Counted from the stretch's first letter, positions 34,099-43,699 are shown. The stretch: 64,000 nt of DNA from Sphingobacterium populi (GCF_001586775.1 NZ_LQXS01000003.1:124001-188000), one strand, 5' to 3'. Program-made: numbers and translations. The notes: a model not told the origin generated them from the letters alone.

Positions 34099-35286
34099 TT
34101 ATTTTAATGATTCCAGCGCTTGTTGCAAGTCTGCTTTGAGATCGTCAATATGCTCAATCCCGACTGAGATGCGCAGCAAACCTAAGTGGAAAGCAGGTTT
34201 GCCCTGTGCTCCCGGCTGCTGAGTAGAATTCCACAAACTGGCCGGATGAGTAATCAGGGATTCGACACCTCCTAAACTCACAGCATTGCCGAATAGCTGT
34301 AGCTTGCTCAAAAGCTGCTGTGCATTACGATAAGCAACCTGTTCATCAGCTCCGGCGAGCTCCACCGAAAGCATTCCTGTAAATCCGCGCATTTGCTTTG
34401 TAGCCAAGGCATGCTGCGGATGCGAAGGTAAACCCACATAAATGACTCTCTGAATACCCTGTTGCCCTTCCAGCCAAGTTGCTAATTCTAACGCATTTTC
34501 ATTGATTTGCCTGATTCGTAGGGAAAGTGTTTTTAGTCCGCGCAACAAGAGCCACGAGTCCATCGGGCTAAGTGATGCACCTAAAACCAATGATTTGCGC
34601 CAAGCTTTTTGAATAAATTCTTGGCTTCCACAGATCGCGCCCGCAGTCAGATCGCTATGGCCCCCCAGATATTTCGTCGCACTATGTACTACGGCATCTA
34701 TACCAAAGTCAATCGGTTTCTGGTTAATCGGGGAAGCGAAGGTATTATCGACGATAGTAAAGATGTCGTTACGCTTTGCTAATTGCGCTACGGCCTGCAA
34801 ATCCGTAATCTCCAGATTTGGGTTGGAAGGTGTCTCCAAATAAATCAGCTTCGTGTTTTTTTGTATCGCACGCTCAAATTCATTGATGTTCGTTTGGTCT
34901 ACATGTGTTACTTCAATGCCGTAGGCAGGTAGAAATTCTCGAAAGAAAACCTGTGCTGCTGCATAATGCGCTTTCTGCACAACGACATGATCCCCGGCTA
35001 CGACAGTAGCAAGTACAGCGGTAGATATCGCTGCCATCCCTGTCGCTAGCATTAATCCATCTTCTGTATTTTCTAGCTTAGCAATGAGTTCTCCAAGCTG
35101 ACTGTTGGTCGGGTTGCCATGCCGATGATAGAAGTAAGGTGATTTAGTCCCAGTAGCATCCGTTAATTGTTGCTCGGCGCTCGCACTTGCCGTGTAAGTG
35201 GCGGTCTGATAAATTGGTGTAGTTATCGCTCTTGTATCATTATAATGCTCGCCCTCATGGATCAAATCCGTTTCTACCTTTCTCAT
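34099..35286 (-). CDS. Trans-sulfuration enzyme family PLP protein (cystathionine synthase/lyase-like)
   Basis: PLP-dependent enzyme of 395 aa of the Cys/Met metabolism family (MetB, MetC, CGL, MGL). The Schiff-base Lys is in VVHSATKYLGGHSD (K205). PLP phosphate contacts come from ATGMAAI and YHRHGNPTNSQL, IYLETPSNP holds the substrate carboxylate region, and IVDNTFASP the ring-binding Asp (D180). GVESLITHPAS near the C-terminus is typical. It acts in sulfur amino-acid interconversion, but sequence reading cannot separate gamma-synthase, gamma-lyase and beta-lyase. Stands alone, with no promoter motif recognised upstream. Confidence 0.9.
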   Translation of the reverse strand: MRKVETDLIHEGEHYNDTRAITTPIYQTATYTASASAEQQLTDATGTKSPYFYHRHGNPTNSQLGELIAKLENTEDGLMLATGMAAISTAVLATVVAGDHVVVQKAHYAAAQVFFREFLPAYGIEVTHVDQTNINEFERAIQKNTKLIYLETPSNPNLEITDLQAVAQLAKRNDIFTIVDNTFASPINQKPIDFGIDAVVHSATKYLGGHSDLTAGAICGSQEFIQKAWRKSLVLGASLSPMDSWLLLRGLKTLSLRIRQINENALELATWLEGQQGIQRVIYVGLPSHPQHALATKQMRGFTGMLSVELAGADEQVAYRNAQQLLSKLQLFGNAVSLGGVESLITHPASLWNSTQQPGAQGKPAFHLGLLRISVGIEHIDDLKADLQQALESLK

Positions 35287-35362
35287 AAACTCTTTTTTTT
35301 CTAATATAAGAAAAAAGTCTGTTCAAATGGTAGACTATTCACGGAGTCTGTCCTTGATTGCT

Positions 35363-36028
35363 TTACAATACTTCCATTAACTTGGTACGTAGCGCATCTC
35401 CGTGAAGATTGCGAGCAATGATGATGCCTTGAGGATCTACTAATATATTTTGAGGAATAGCTTTTACACCGTAAATTAAACTCGCGTAGTTATTCCAGCC
35501 CTGCAAATCCGAGATGTGTTTCCACGTCAAATTATCGTCTTTGACTGCTTTAGCCCAATTCTCAAATTCCGAGTCGAAGGAAATGCCGAGGATTTCAAAA
35601 TTTTTGCCTTTAAACTCCTCATATAACGCTACTAACTTCGGATTTTCTGCGCGGCAAGGCGGGCACCAACTTGCCCAGAAATCTACTAATACATATTGTC
35701 CTTGCAGATCAGATAGCGCATAGGGAGATCCTTCTAAATCGAATTGTGTAATACTTGGCGCCTTTTTGCCCACCGAACTGTTTTCCAATGCCTTCAGATA
35801 GCGGTCGAAAATTTGTCCTTGCGTACTTTTGCGTACTTTCTTATCCAGCTTTTTAAATAGTACGGTCAGCTCTTTATAATCAGGATCGTAGCCACCCACT
35901 TTCTGAATCAACGAAATGCTACTTACATCTTTAGGGTTAGCGGTTATTCTTTCGATTAACTCTTCTTTAGATTGCGAAAAGGTCAATAATGGGAGGTACA
36001 GTATTATAAATATAGCTATCGACTTCAT
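35363..36028 (-). CDS. Secreted TlpA-like thioredoxin-fold protein
   Basis: Envelope redox protein of 221 aa with a signal peptide (cleavage after about residue 19, LLTFSQ). An ~80-residue helical N-terminal region precedes an AhpC/TSA-TlpA domain. The active site is WASWCPPCRAENP (C122, C125) and the cis-Pro region is VKAIPQNILVDPQG. Such proteins reduce or rearrange disulfides outside the cytoplasm, including in cytochrome c maturation. A TAnnTTTG motif lies 17 nt upstream. Confidence 0.92.
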   Translation of the reverse strand: MKSIAIFIILYLPLLTFSQSKEELIERITANPKDVSSISLIQKVGGYDPDYKELTVLFKKLDKKVRKSTQGQIFDRYLKALENSSVGKKAPSITQFDLEGSPYALSDLQGQYVLVDFWASWCPPCRAENPKLVALYEEFKGKNFEILGISFDSEFENWAKAVKDDNLTWKHISDLQGWNNYASLIYGVKAIPQNILVDPQGIIIARNLHGDALRTKLMEVL

Positions 36029-36045
36029 AAAGTATGTTATTTATC

Positions 36046-36053
36046 CAAATTTA
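36046..36053 (-). promoter_or_regulatory. -7 promoter element for the TlpA-like gene
   Basis: TAAATTTG on the minus strand, 17 nt upstream of the ATG at 36028; matches TAnnTTTG. Confidence 0.45.
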
Positions 36054-36190
36054 GTATACTTAGACGGTTCGAGGTTAAGAAAGTTTAAGAATGCTACAGT
36101 TCGCCAGATAATAAGATATTAATGGCAGTATGTACGAATATTTTTGCTCGATATTTCTTCGATTCAGCCATCTTTATCTTCGTTTTTCTT

Positions 36191-36198
36191 TACATTTG
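36191..36198 (+). promoter_or_regulatory. -7 promoter element for the NagB-LmbE fusion gene
   Basis: TACATTTG, 38 nt before the ATG at 36237; matches TAnnTTTG. No -33 element at the usual spacing. Confidence 0.45.
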
Positions 36199-36236
36199 CT
36201 ATTCTATCACTACCGTAAATAACTTATTTTAATAAA

Positions 36237-38153
36237 ATGGCCAGATTAAATTTATTGGAAGAAACTCGGTTTGAGAAGGTGCCTGTTAAGGTATATCCCA
36301 CAGCAGATGAGGCGTCGATCGATGTAGCTCACCGTATTTCACACTTGATTCAAAGCAAACAACACAACGGTGAAAAAGCAATTTTGGGCTTGGCTACCGG
36401 TGCTACGCCTATCAAAGTGTATCGTGAGCTAGTGCGTTTGCACCGCGAGGAAGGATTAAGCTTTCAAAATGTCGTCACATTCAACCTGGATGAATATTAT
36501 CCGATGCACCCGACGGCAGATCAGAGTTACGTTTCTTTCATGAAAAAACATCTGTTTGATCTGGTTGATATTCCTACTGAAAATATTCATATTCCGGATG
36601 GTACCATTCCTTCAGATCAGGTTCACGCTTACTGTGAGGAGTACGAGCGCAAGATCAGCAGTTATGGCGGTTTAGATATTCAACTGTTAGGTATTGGTCG
36701 TACAGGTCACATTGGTTTCAATGAGCCCGGTTCAGCGCCAAACTCGGGTACGCGTTTAGTCACGTTAGATGATTTGACGCGTAGAGATGCTTCCAGAGAT
36801 TTTGGTGGTAAAGAAAATGTACCTACCAAAGCCATTACGATGGGAGTGGGAACTATATTCAAAGCCAAGGAAATAATCTTGATGGCTTGGAATGAGAAAA
36901 AAGCAGAAATCGTTAAGAAAGCCATAGAAGGCGAACTTTCGGCAGATATTCCTGCAACGTATTTGCAACTTTCAGATAATGTAGAATTCATCCTAGATCA
37001 AGACGCCGCTTCTTTATTGACGCGTTTTGATACGCCTTGGTTGGCCGAAGACGTGATCTGGACGGATGAATTGGCCAAAAAGGCGGTTGTATGGCTTTCT
37101 TTGGAATTGGATAAAGCGATTCTAAAGCTTACTGACGATGACTATAATACGCACGGTATGGCGCAGTTGGTTACGGAGAGAGGGCCGGCTTATGGCATCA
37201 ATATTCGCGTATTCAATGAATTGCAACGCACGATTACTGGCTGGCCAGGAGGCAAGCCCGGCGTAGACGATTCCAACCGCCCAGAGCGAGCTAATCCTGC
37301 TTCTAAAAATGTAATTCTTTTCTCGCCACATCCAGATGACGATGTGATCTCGATGGGAGGCACGTTTATCCGTTTGGCAGATCAAGGCCATCAGGTGCAT
37401 GTGGCGTACCAGACGTCTGGCAATACCGCAGTGTGGGATGATGATGTATTGCGCTATTTAGAATTTGTGATTGATTTTGCGTCGAGCGCCGAAGAAAAAG
37501 AGGCTAAACAAAAAATTTATGAAGAAGCCAGAACCTTTTTCGCGTCTAAAAAGCCAAATCAAGTAGATCCTGAAGTGATTCGCACTGTAAAAGGTTTGAT
37601 TCGTAAAGGAGAAGCGATTGCTGGAGCGCGTTTTGTTGGATTGCCTGATGAGCACATTCATTTTCAAGATTTACCATTTTACGATCGGGGCAAATTTTCT
37701 AAAGAGGTAGATTTTGAAGACGATATACAACAAACGATGGATTTGCTTCGCCAAGTAAAACCACATCAAGTATTTGCCGCAGGCGATTTTGCAGATCCAC
37801 ATGGCACACACCGCGTGTGTTTTGATATCATTCTACAAGCGTTGCTTCGCTTAAGAGAAACTGACGAATGGACGAAAGATTGCTGGTTGTGGTTGTATCG
37901 CGGTGCTTGGCATGAGTACCCGATCCATGAGATTGAGATGGCTGTTCCGCTTTCTCCACAAGAGGTGAAGCGTAAACGTATCGCGATTTTCAAACATCAA
38001 TCGCAGAAAGATGTGCCGGTCTTCCCGGGCGATGATCCGCGCGAATTCTGGGTGCGTGCTGAAGACCGTACTAGTGAAACTGCCGGCTTGTATCACAAGC
38101 TTGGCCTTGCTAATTACGAAGCCATTGAAGCATTCGTTCGCTGGAAATTTTAA
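36237..38153 (+). CDS. nagB: NagB-like glucosamine-6-phosphate deaminase fused to PIG-L/LmbE deacetylase
   Basis: A 638-aa two-domain protein. Residues ~15-265 are NagB-like: LGLATGATPIKVY, TFNLDEYYPM (D85, E86) and LLGIGRTGHIGFNEPGS (H158, E163). In E. coli NagB the residue two before the catalytic His is Asp (D141, NDGH); here it is Thr (T156). Residues ~357-560 are an LmbE/PIG-L domain: FSPHPDDDVISMGG (H365, D367, D368) and DPHGTHR (about 520-526) give the zinc site of N-acetylglucosamine deacetylases. The fusion suggests coupled deacetylation and deamination of GlcNAc-6-phosphate to fructose-6-phosphate, but this is inference. This long form is known in Bacteroidota. Cytosolic, monocistronic, with a terminator downstream. 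Confidence 0.9.
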   Translation: MARLNLLEETRFEKVPVKVYPTADEASIDVAHRISHLIQSKQHNGEKAILGLATGATPIKVYRELVRLHREEGLSFQNVVTFNLDEYYPMHPTADQSYVSFMKKHLFDLVDIPTENIHIPDGTIPSDQVHAYCEEYERKISSYGGLDIQLLGIGRTGHIGFNEPGSAPNSGTRLVTLDDLTRRDASRDFGGKENVPTKAITMGVGTIFKAKEIILMAWNEKKAEIVKKAIEGELSADIPATYLQLSDNVEFILDQDAASLLTRFDTPWLAEDVIWTDELAKKAVVWLSLELDKAILKLTDDDYNTHGMAQLVTERGPAYGINIRVFNELQRTITGWPGGKPGVDDSNRPERANPASKNVILFSPHPDDDVISMGGTFIRLADQGHQVHVAYQTSGNTAVWDDDVLRYLEFVIDFASSAEEKEAKQKIYEEARTFFASKKPNQVDPEVIRTVKGLIRKGEAIAGARFVGLPDEHIHFQDLPFYDRGKFSKEVDFEDDIQQTMDLLRQVKPHQVFAAGDFADPHGTHRVCFDIILQALLRLRETDEWTKDCWLWLYRGAWHEYPIHEIEMAVPLSPQEVKRKRIAIFKHQSQKDVPVFPGDDPREFWVRAEDRTSETAGLYHKLGLANYEAIEAFVRWKF

Positions 38154-38199
38154 TCCAGAGAAATATCACCATGCGATAGCACCAATAAATATAAACATG

Positions 38200-38236
38200 A
38201 GCCTTTCGGAAATGATTTTTCGAAAGGCTTATTTTT
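38200..38236 (+). terminator. Rho-independent terminator of the NagB-LmbE gene, overlapping the ctp stop codon
   Basis: AGCCTTTCG (38200-38208) pairs with CGAAAGGCT (38221-38229), followed by TATTTTTG. The right arm and T-run cover the last codons and stop of the convergent protease gene (stop 38229-38231). Confidence 0.8.
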
Positions 38237-39845
38237 GTACGATCAATTGAGGCGCTAATACTTCCATCGCCTTGCGGATGTATTTATCATCACGGTTTTT
38301 AACTTTGAAATAAGCCTCACGGCCGAAGTAGTAACGACCAACTAATGCTTCAATATCCGTCTGTATTAGGTCGTGCAAATCACGCTGCTTTTGAGTAGAT
38401 ACCTCAATACCTCCTGTCTTGTTGAGGAAATCGATAAAGGCTAAGTATTCATTGTATGGCAGATTATAACCTTGCAAAAAGTTTTCGATCGAATAGGCAG
38501 GAAGTTGCTTGGTGAAGCGCTCGTAGACGAATTGATCTAGATAATTGGATTTGGTAATCTGTTGATACAACAGGCTCAACTCATTATAATCTCTTGGAAT
38601 CAGTACGTCGGGCACGATACCTCCGCCAGAATATACTTCCCGTCCCATTCCCGTTTTGTAAGCTTGTCCATGTGCATACAATGTATCCAAAGCCCAAAGT
38701 CCTTTATACATACTTGCAGAAGATACCATATTAGACCAGTTGGCGCTGTATTTTTTCTGAATGCTCCTGCCCAAAGGTGTGTAGTATTTGGCGATACTGA
38801 GGTTGATGGTGGATCCATCTGCAAAATCAAACTGCTCTTGTACGATACCTTTGCCATAACTGCGGCGGCCTATAATCGTACCGCGATCCCAGTCTTGAAT
38901 AGCACCCGCGACTACCTCACTTGCGGAAGCGGTGCGATCATTGACTAATACAACCAGTTTGCCATCCTTAAATTCTCCGGTACGTTCAGAGAAATATTCA
39001 CGCCGCTTTTCATGCGCACCCTCTGTGTATACGATAAGGCGTTTGTCTGAAAAAAATTCGCCTGCCAACTGTATGGCGACATGAAAGTAACCGCCACCGT
39101 TATCGCGAAGATCTAAGATCAAACTTTGCGCTCCTTGCTTCTTTAGCTGGATGATGGCCGAGCGAAATTCATCAGCGGTACGCTGACCAAACCTTCGAAT
39201 CCTAACGAATCCCACGGTAGGCTCTATCATATAAGCTACGTCTAATGAGCTAACGTTGACCTGATCGCGCGTAGCTTTGATCGGAACCGGAAGTTCAATA
39301 TTCTCTCGTTTGATATGGAAGCTGACCTCTGAGCCACGATTACCACGGATCAACTTATCTACTTCTTCTTTAGAAACCCGCACGCCAGCAAGTTCCTTAT
39401 TGTCAATACGCAAAATACGATCCCCCACTTTGAAGCCCGCCTTATCTGCCGGTCCGTTCGTAATGAGGCCTACGATCAAGAGCGTGTCATTAAGATTGAA
39501 GTATTCCATTCCGATGCCTTCGAAAGTACCTTCGAGGATTTCGGTTTGTGATTGTGATTCCTTTGCCGAAAGAAACGTTGAATACGGGTCTAAATGGGCA
39601 ATAATATGATTGATTGCGCCGTTTTGTACCGAGTCGGTATTGATGCTATCGACATAGGCGGCAGAGATTAGATCTACCACTTGTTGGATCTTGTAGGTGT
39701 TATCAGAAAGGCCAATAGGTACTAACGTATTCCCTGGCTTATTCCCTTGCTGATCAGCATAGTTTTGACCCAAAATTAGCCCCAGCACTAAGGTAGCGCC
39801 ATAGGTGGCGGCAACAAAAATATTTTTCCTAGTCTCCTTCTGCAT
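38229..39845 (-). CDS. C-terminal processing peptidase (S41 family, Ctp/Prc-like)
   Basis: Serine protease of 538 aa acting in the envelope. The N-terminus has one hydrophobic segment (about 10-27: signal peptide or anchor). A PDZ domain follows (about 85-185, with GIGMEYFNLNDTL and GPADKAGFKVGDRIL), then the S41 domain. The Ser-Lys dyad region is RTASASEVVAGAI and RRSYGKGIVQEQF, both intact, with DLRDNGGG between them. It probably trims C-termini of exported proteins or cell-wall hydrolases. A -7 motif lies 17 nt upstream, divergent from a hypothetical gene. Confidence 0.93.
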   Translation of the reverse strand: MQKETRKNIFVAATYGATLVLGLILGQNYADQQGNKPGNTLVPIGLSDNTYKIQQVVDLISAAYVDSINTDSVQNGAINHIIAHLDPYSTFLSAKESQSQTEILEGTFEGIGMEYFNLNDTLLIVGLITNGPADKAGFKVGDRILRIDNKELAGVRVSKEEVDKLIRGNRGSEVSFHIKRENIELPVPIKATRDQVNVSSLDVAYMIEPTVGFVRIRRFGQRTADEFRSAIIQLKKQGAQSLILDLRDNGGGYFHVAIQLAGEFFSDKRLIVYTEGAHEKRREYFSERTGEFKDGKLVVLVNDRTASASEVVAGAIQDWDRGTIIGRRSYGKGIVQEQFDFADGSTINLSIAKYYTPLGRSIQKKYSANWSNMVSSASMYKGLWALDTLYAHGQAYKTGMGREVYSGGGIVPDVLIPRDYNELSLLYQQITKSNYLDQFVYERFTKQLPAYSIENFLQGYNLPYNEYLAFIDFLNKTGGIEVSTQKQRDLHDLIQTDIEALVGRYYFGREAYFKVKNRDDKYIRKAMEVLAPQLIVQK

Positions 39846-39862
39846 CTACGTGGTTTGGAAAG

Positions 39863-39870
39863 CAAAATTA
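39863..39870 (-). promoter_or_regulatory. -7 promoter element for the S41 protease gene
   Basis: TAATTTTG on the minus strand, 17 nt upstream of the ATG at 39845; matches TAnnTTTG. Confidence 0.45.
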
Positions 39871-39982
39871 CTTGCAAAATCACACTATTGAAAATGTAAT
39901 AACAATTATTTTATGTACAAAATGGAGTCCAACATGTTTTTATAAAAGGTAAATAATTTGTAATATTTGAAAAAATCTTTAA

Positions 39983-40552
39983 ATGCACGAAATAGAACCG
40001 TTTTACAACTGGAGAGACGATTACATAGCGTCCGAAGATGAGCGTAGCCCTTTCTTTGGAATGGAATATAGTGAGTTTGAATTTGATAAGAAAATTTATA
40101 ATTTTCTACTACACCCGCAGTGGGATGAGTTTGGCTCACACACCTTATACCTCAAAGTTTTGTATGCCGATTATGAGCGTGGATATGCAATTATCGAGTT
40201 GATCGGCGAATGGAACGATGCGATCTACAACGATATTATGCTGATGAAGCGAGAGCTAATTGATATGATGATCGACGAGGGCATTACGCAATTTGTGCTG
40301 ATCGGAGAAAATGTGCTAAACTTCCACGCATCAGACGATTCGTACTACGAAGAGTGGTTTCAGGATATTGAAGATGGCTGGATTGCCGGACTCAACTTTC
40401 GACCCCATGTTATTGAAGAATTTGTGCGCAATCAGATCGATTACTATGTCAGTTTTGGCGATTACCTCAATGATTTTCCTTGGCGCACATTGAAACCAAA
40501 ACAATTGTATCATCACATCAAAGAACATATCAGCAGAAGGTTGGGTATGTGA
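39983..40552 (+). CDS. Acidic protein of unknown function (189 aa)
   Basis: I do not recognise this family. The protein is soluble in appearance, with no signal peptide or TM, strongly acidic, and rich in aromatic residues (MHEIEPFYNWRDDYIASEDE, YYEEWFQDIEDGWIAGL, DYYVSFGDYLND). The middle (about 50-115) has alternating beta and helix patterns (LYLKVLYADYERGYAIIELIGEW, then a long Met/Glu-rich helix and FVLIGENVLNFH). The 137-nt divergent gap to the protease gene and the 100-nt gap to fumC suggest its own transcript. It reads as a real gene: a clean frame, conserved-looking composition, and no competing gene on the other strand. Confidence 0.75.
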   Translation: MHEIEPFYNWRDDYIASEDERSPFFGMEYSEFEFDKKIYNFLLHPQWDEFGSHTLYLKVLYADYERGYAIIELIGEWNDAIYNDIMLMKRELIDMMIDEGITQFVLIGENVLNFHASDDSYYEEWFQDIEDGWIAGLNFRPHVIEEFVRNQIDYYVSFGDYLNDFPWRTLKPKQLYHHIKEHISRRLGM

Positions 40553-40617
40553 CCTTGCTGTGACATTTGACGATGGATACGACCGATGATGATTCGGCAA
40601 GAAAGGCTTATTTTCTT

Positions 40618-40625
40618 TAACTTTG
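40618..40625 (+). promoter_or_regulatory. -7 promoter element for fumC
   Basis: TAACTTTG, 27 nt before the ATG at 40653, with TTCG at 40593-40596 about 21 nt upstream in the -33 position. Confidence 0.5.
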
Positions 40626-40652
40626 CTTTACACATTACAATAATATTTAACT

Positions 40653-42050
40653 ATGTCATTCAGAATCGAAAAGGATACCATGGGCGAAGTCCAAGTGCCT
40701 GCAGACAAATACTGGGGAGCACAGACGGAACGTTCAAGAAACAATTTTAAAATAGGTCCATCGGCTTCTATGCCAAAGGAAGTGATCGATGGTTTTGCTT
40801 ACTTGAAGAAAGCCGCAGCGTATGCGAACTACGATTTGGGCGTATTGCCTGTAGAAAAAAGAGATGCCATCGCAGCAGTTTGTGATGAAATATTAGCAGG
40901 CAAGCTAGATGAGCATTTTCCATTGGTGATTTGGCAGACCGGCTCTGGTACGCAGTCCAACATGAATCTCAACGAAGTGATCGCTAATCGTGCACAAGTA
41001 TTGGCCGGAGGCCAGATCGGTGAAGGCGAGCCTATCTTGAAAGCGAATGATGATGTCAATAAATCTCAATCTTCTAACGATACGTATCCGACAGGAATGC
41101 ACATTGCTGCTTACAAAGCAGTAGTAGAAACAACCATCCCAGGCGTAACGCAATTGCGCAATACCTTAGCGAAGAAAGCAGCAGATTTCAAAGAAGTGGT
41201 AAAAATTGGTAGAACACATTTGATGGATGCTACGCCAATCACGCTAGGACAAGAAATCTCTGGTTATGTAGCGCAGTTGGATTACGGATTGCGTTCGTTG
41301 AATAATAGCCTTTCTCACTTGGCAGAAATCGCATTGGGCGGTACGGCAGTAGGTACAGGATTGAATGCGCCAGAAGGATACGATGTGTTGGTCGCTAAAT
41401 ACATTGCTGAATTCACTGGACATCCATTTGTGACTGCTCCTAACAAATTCGAGGCTTTGGCGGCACACGACGCGATTGTAGAATCTCACGGAGCATTGAA
41501 GATGTTGGCGGTTTCTTTGAATAAAATAGCGAATGATGTACGTATGTTGGCATCAGGTCCGCGTTCGGGAATTGGTGAAATATTAATTCCAGAAAACGAG
41601 CCAGGATCTTCTATCATGCCAGGAAAAGTAAATCCAACACAATGCGAAGCATTGACGATGGTAGCAGCACAGGTAATGGGCAACGATGTAGCGATCACCA
41701 TTGGTGGTACGCAAGGACATTACGAGTTGAACGTATTCAAACCACTGATGGCGTACAACTTCTTGCAGTCGGCACGCCTGATTGGCGATGCTTGTATGTC
41801 GTTTGATGAGCATTGTGCCCAAGGAATCGAGCCAAATCATACGCGTATCAAAGAGTTGGTGGACAACTCCTTAATGTTGGTGACGGCATTAAATACTAAG
41901 ATCGGCTATTACAAATCGGCCGAGATCGCGCAAACAGCACATAAGAATGGCACAACCTTGAAAGAGGAAGCCGTTCGCTTGGGTTATGTAAGTGCCGAAG
42001 ATTTCGATGCATGGGTGCGCCCAGAAACGATGGTTGGAAACATCAAATAG
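40653..42050 (+). CDS. fumC: Fumarate hydratase, class II
   Basis: Iron-independent fumarase of the TCA cycle, converting fumarate to L-malate in the cytosol. The 465-aa protein has [51 protein letters not shown] and the signature loop [15 protein letters not shown] (about 317-331), which carries the catalytic Ser. Length and order match FumC. The ATG at 40653 is the family start. A lipoprotein gene follows after 15 nt. Confidence 0.97.
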   Translation: MSFRIEKDTMGEVQVPADKYWGAQTERSRNNFKIGPSASMPKEVIDGFAYLKKAAAYANYDLGVLPVEKRDAIAAVCDEILAGKLDEHFPLVIWQTGSGTQSNMNLNEVIANRAQVLAGGQIGEGEPILKANDDVNKSQSSNDTYPTGMHIAAYKAVVETTIPGVTQLRNTLAKKAADFKEVVKIGRTHLMDATPITLGQEISGYVAQLDYGLRSLNNSLSHLAEIALGGTAVGTGLNAPEGYDVLVAKYIAEFTGHPFVTAPNKFEALAAHDAIVESHGALKMLAVSLNKIANDVRMLASGPRSGIGEILIPENEPGSSIMPGKVNPTQCEALTMVAAQVMGNDVAITIGGTQGHYELNVFKPLMAYNFLQSARLIGDACMSFDEHCAQGIEPNHTRIKELVDNSLMLVTALNTKIGYYKSAEIAQTAHKNGTTLKEEAVRLGYVSAEDFDAWVRPETMVGNIK

Positions 42051-42065
42051 TATATTATTTTTACG

Positions 42066-42584
42066 ATGATAAATAGCTATCGTAGCCAAGCATGCCTACT
42101 TTTAGTGGGCATGCTTTTGTTTTCTGCAAGCTGTGTGCGGCAATCCGAAATGCAGACTACCGGAGCCGATTTTTTTCAAGGTGAATGGGTGCAGGATTCT
42201 ATTCCGGGTCAAGAAAGTATGCTGCATTACACATTGCACCATTTTAAGGTGACCTGTGATTCCATCTATGCTACCTTTCAAGTGAATTCTACAGTGAAAA
42301 ACATGTCTGATAGCTGTTTTGGTTCGGGCAGTTGGAAGGAATATGCCAAAGGCGTTTACGTGGTGCGGGGAGATAGTCTGATTGTAGATGGCTTGTACAC
42401 TAAACCCAATTTTAAACAAAAGATTTCTGGTTGTTATCGATCTGGAACGTATATTCCCCGATTCAGAATCGTAACAAAAGATGCAGATAATGTGGTCTTG
42501 GAAAGTCGTTTCGATCAGCGACCTATCGTGCTACGCAAAACGGCGGATATTACTTGCGTGCCTAAGCCACGGTGGGAGTATTAA
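42066..42584 (+). CDS. Small lipoprotein of unknown function downstream of fumC
   Basis: A 172-aa protein with a lipoprotein signal ending FSASC (C23 as the lipidated Cys). The remaining ~150 residues are beta-rich, with FFQGEWVQDSIPGQ near the start and RFRIVTKDADNVVLESRF near the end, a pattern like small lipocalin- or META-like beta-barrel lipoproteins. The family is not identified. It starts 15 nt after fumC and is probably co-transcribed, but a link to fumarase function is not evident. Confidence 0.8.
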   Translation: MINSYRSQACLLLVGMLLFSASCVRQSEMQTTGADFFQGEWVQDSIPGQESMLHYTLHHFKVTCDSIYATFQVNSTVKNMSDSCFGSGSWKEYAKGVYVVRGDSLIVDGLYTKPNFKQKISGCYRSGTYIPRFRIVTKDADNVVLESRFDQRPIVLRKTADITCVPKPRWEY

Positions 42585-42606
42585 GACGCAAATGAAAAGG
42601 CAACTG

Positions 42607-43695
42607 CTACAGTTTTACATCTGCCCATATCGGATAGTGATCCGAAAATTTGCGCTTAATAATGCCGTAGTTCAACACGTCGAAATCGGCAAAAATATAG
42701 TCAATCTGTAAAATAGGAAACACCTCAAAGTGAGTGACACCCCAACCACGACCTTTTTTCTGAAAAGCATTGTTCATCGTCTTTCCAATCGTATTCACGC
42801 TGTACGACATAGGTGTATCGTTGAAATCTCCCATCACTAGCTTTGGATAAGTGGTATCATCGAAGTGAGCCAGTAGATGCTCCACCTGTCGGCTGCGATA
42901 ATAAAAGGCATCTTTTAGTTTGCGGCCTACGCGCTTGCTAGCCGCTTTTTCGTCGGGTGTGCCCGATGGGTTTTTAATAAAATCTTTGTCTTCATCCTGC
43001 AATAAGAAGGAGCGCAGATGTACGTTGTACACTCGAATCGTATCTTGCTCTTTTACGATATCGGTAAATACAATGCGGTTGATTCCATAAGAATAATCAT
43101 TGATTACGCCAGCGTCCACGATCGGATATTTGGAGAACGTAACGTGGCCGTAGCCATGATAGGCATTTTCATTGGCAGGTGAGAAATAGTAGGCTTTGAA
43201 GTTGCAAGCCTTCTTCATCTTCTCTGTAAACTTCTGATCTCCAGATACCGTACTTTGAAATTCCTGCATGCAAAGTACATCTGGCTGGTTATCCTGTACG
43301 AGTTTGATCACGCTATCTTGCGTATGGACATTCTTATCCGAAATGGCTTGAAAAAGGTGGACGTTGTACGACATGACCCGTAAAACGCTGTCTCCTGAGT
43401 CGACCGGCGTACTGCTATTAAAGGCTACGTGCTTACTCATTAGTGGCCACCCGATCAGGATGGTGAAAAAAGAGAACGTTGCAAACAAGGGTCTTCTAAA
43501 CAACCAGTAAATGACAAAAAAGAGATTTGCCAACAGAATGGGAGGGTAAGCCAAGCCAAAGAGGGCCGTAGGCCAGAAAAAGGTCGGATTGATGAATGAT
43601 GCAGAGTAGCTTACTACTAAGGTCAATACAGCAAGTGAATTGAGTAGCAATACAATCTTGCTAAAAAAACCGAGGCTATTCGTGTATCTGGACAT
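42607..43695 (-). CDS. Membrane-anchored endonuclease/exonuclease/phosphatase family protein
   Basis: A 362-aa protein with about three N-terminal membrane helices (residues 10-100) and an exo/endonuclease-phosphatase domain. Conserved blocks are VMSYNVHLF, DVLCMQEFQS (metal Glu), YNVHLRSF, VMGDFNDTP (catalytic Asp/Asn) and FSDHYPIWADV (catalytic His). The domain occurs in DNases, sphingomyelinases and phosphatases; the substrate here is unknown, and the membrane anchor argues against a DNA repair role. The ATG at 43695 is used, leaving 4 nt to the broken rhomboid gene upstream; an in-frame start at 43749 would overlap that gene. Last gene of the mutL transcript. Confidence 0.88.
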   Translation of the reverse strand: MSRYTNSLGFFSKIVLLLNSLAVLTLVVSYSASFINPTFFWPTALFGLAYPPILLANLFFVIYWLFRRPLFATFSFFTILIGWPLMSKHVAFNSSTPVDSGDSVLRVMSYNVHLFQAISDKNVHTQDSVIKLVQDNQPDVLCMQEFQSTVSGDQKFTEKMKKACNFKAYYFSPANENAYHGYGHVTFSKYPIVDAGVINDYSYGINRIVFTDIVKEQDTIRVYNVHLRSFLLQDEDKDFIKNPSGTPDEKAASKRVGRKLKDAFYYRSRQVEHLLAHFDDTTYPKLVMGDFNDTPMSYSVNTIGKTMNNAFQKKGRGWGVTHFEVFPILQIDYIFADFDVLNYGIIKRKFSDHYPIWADVKL

Positions 43696-43699
43696 GGTA

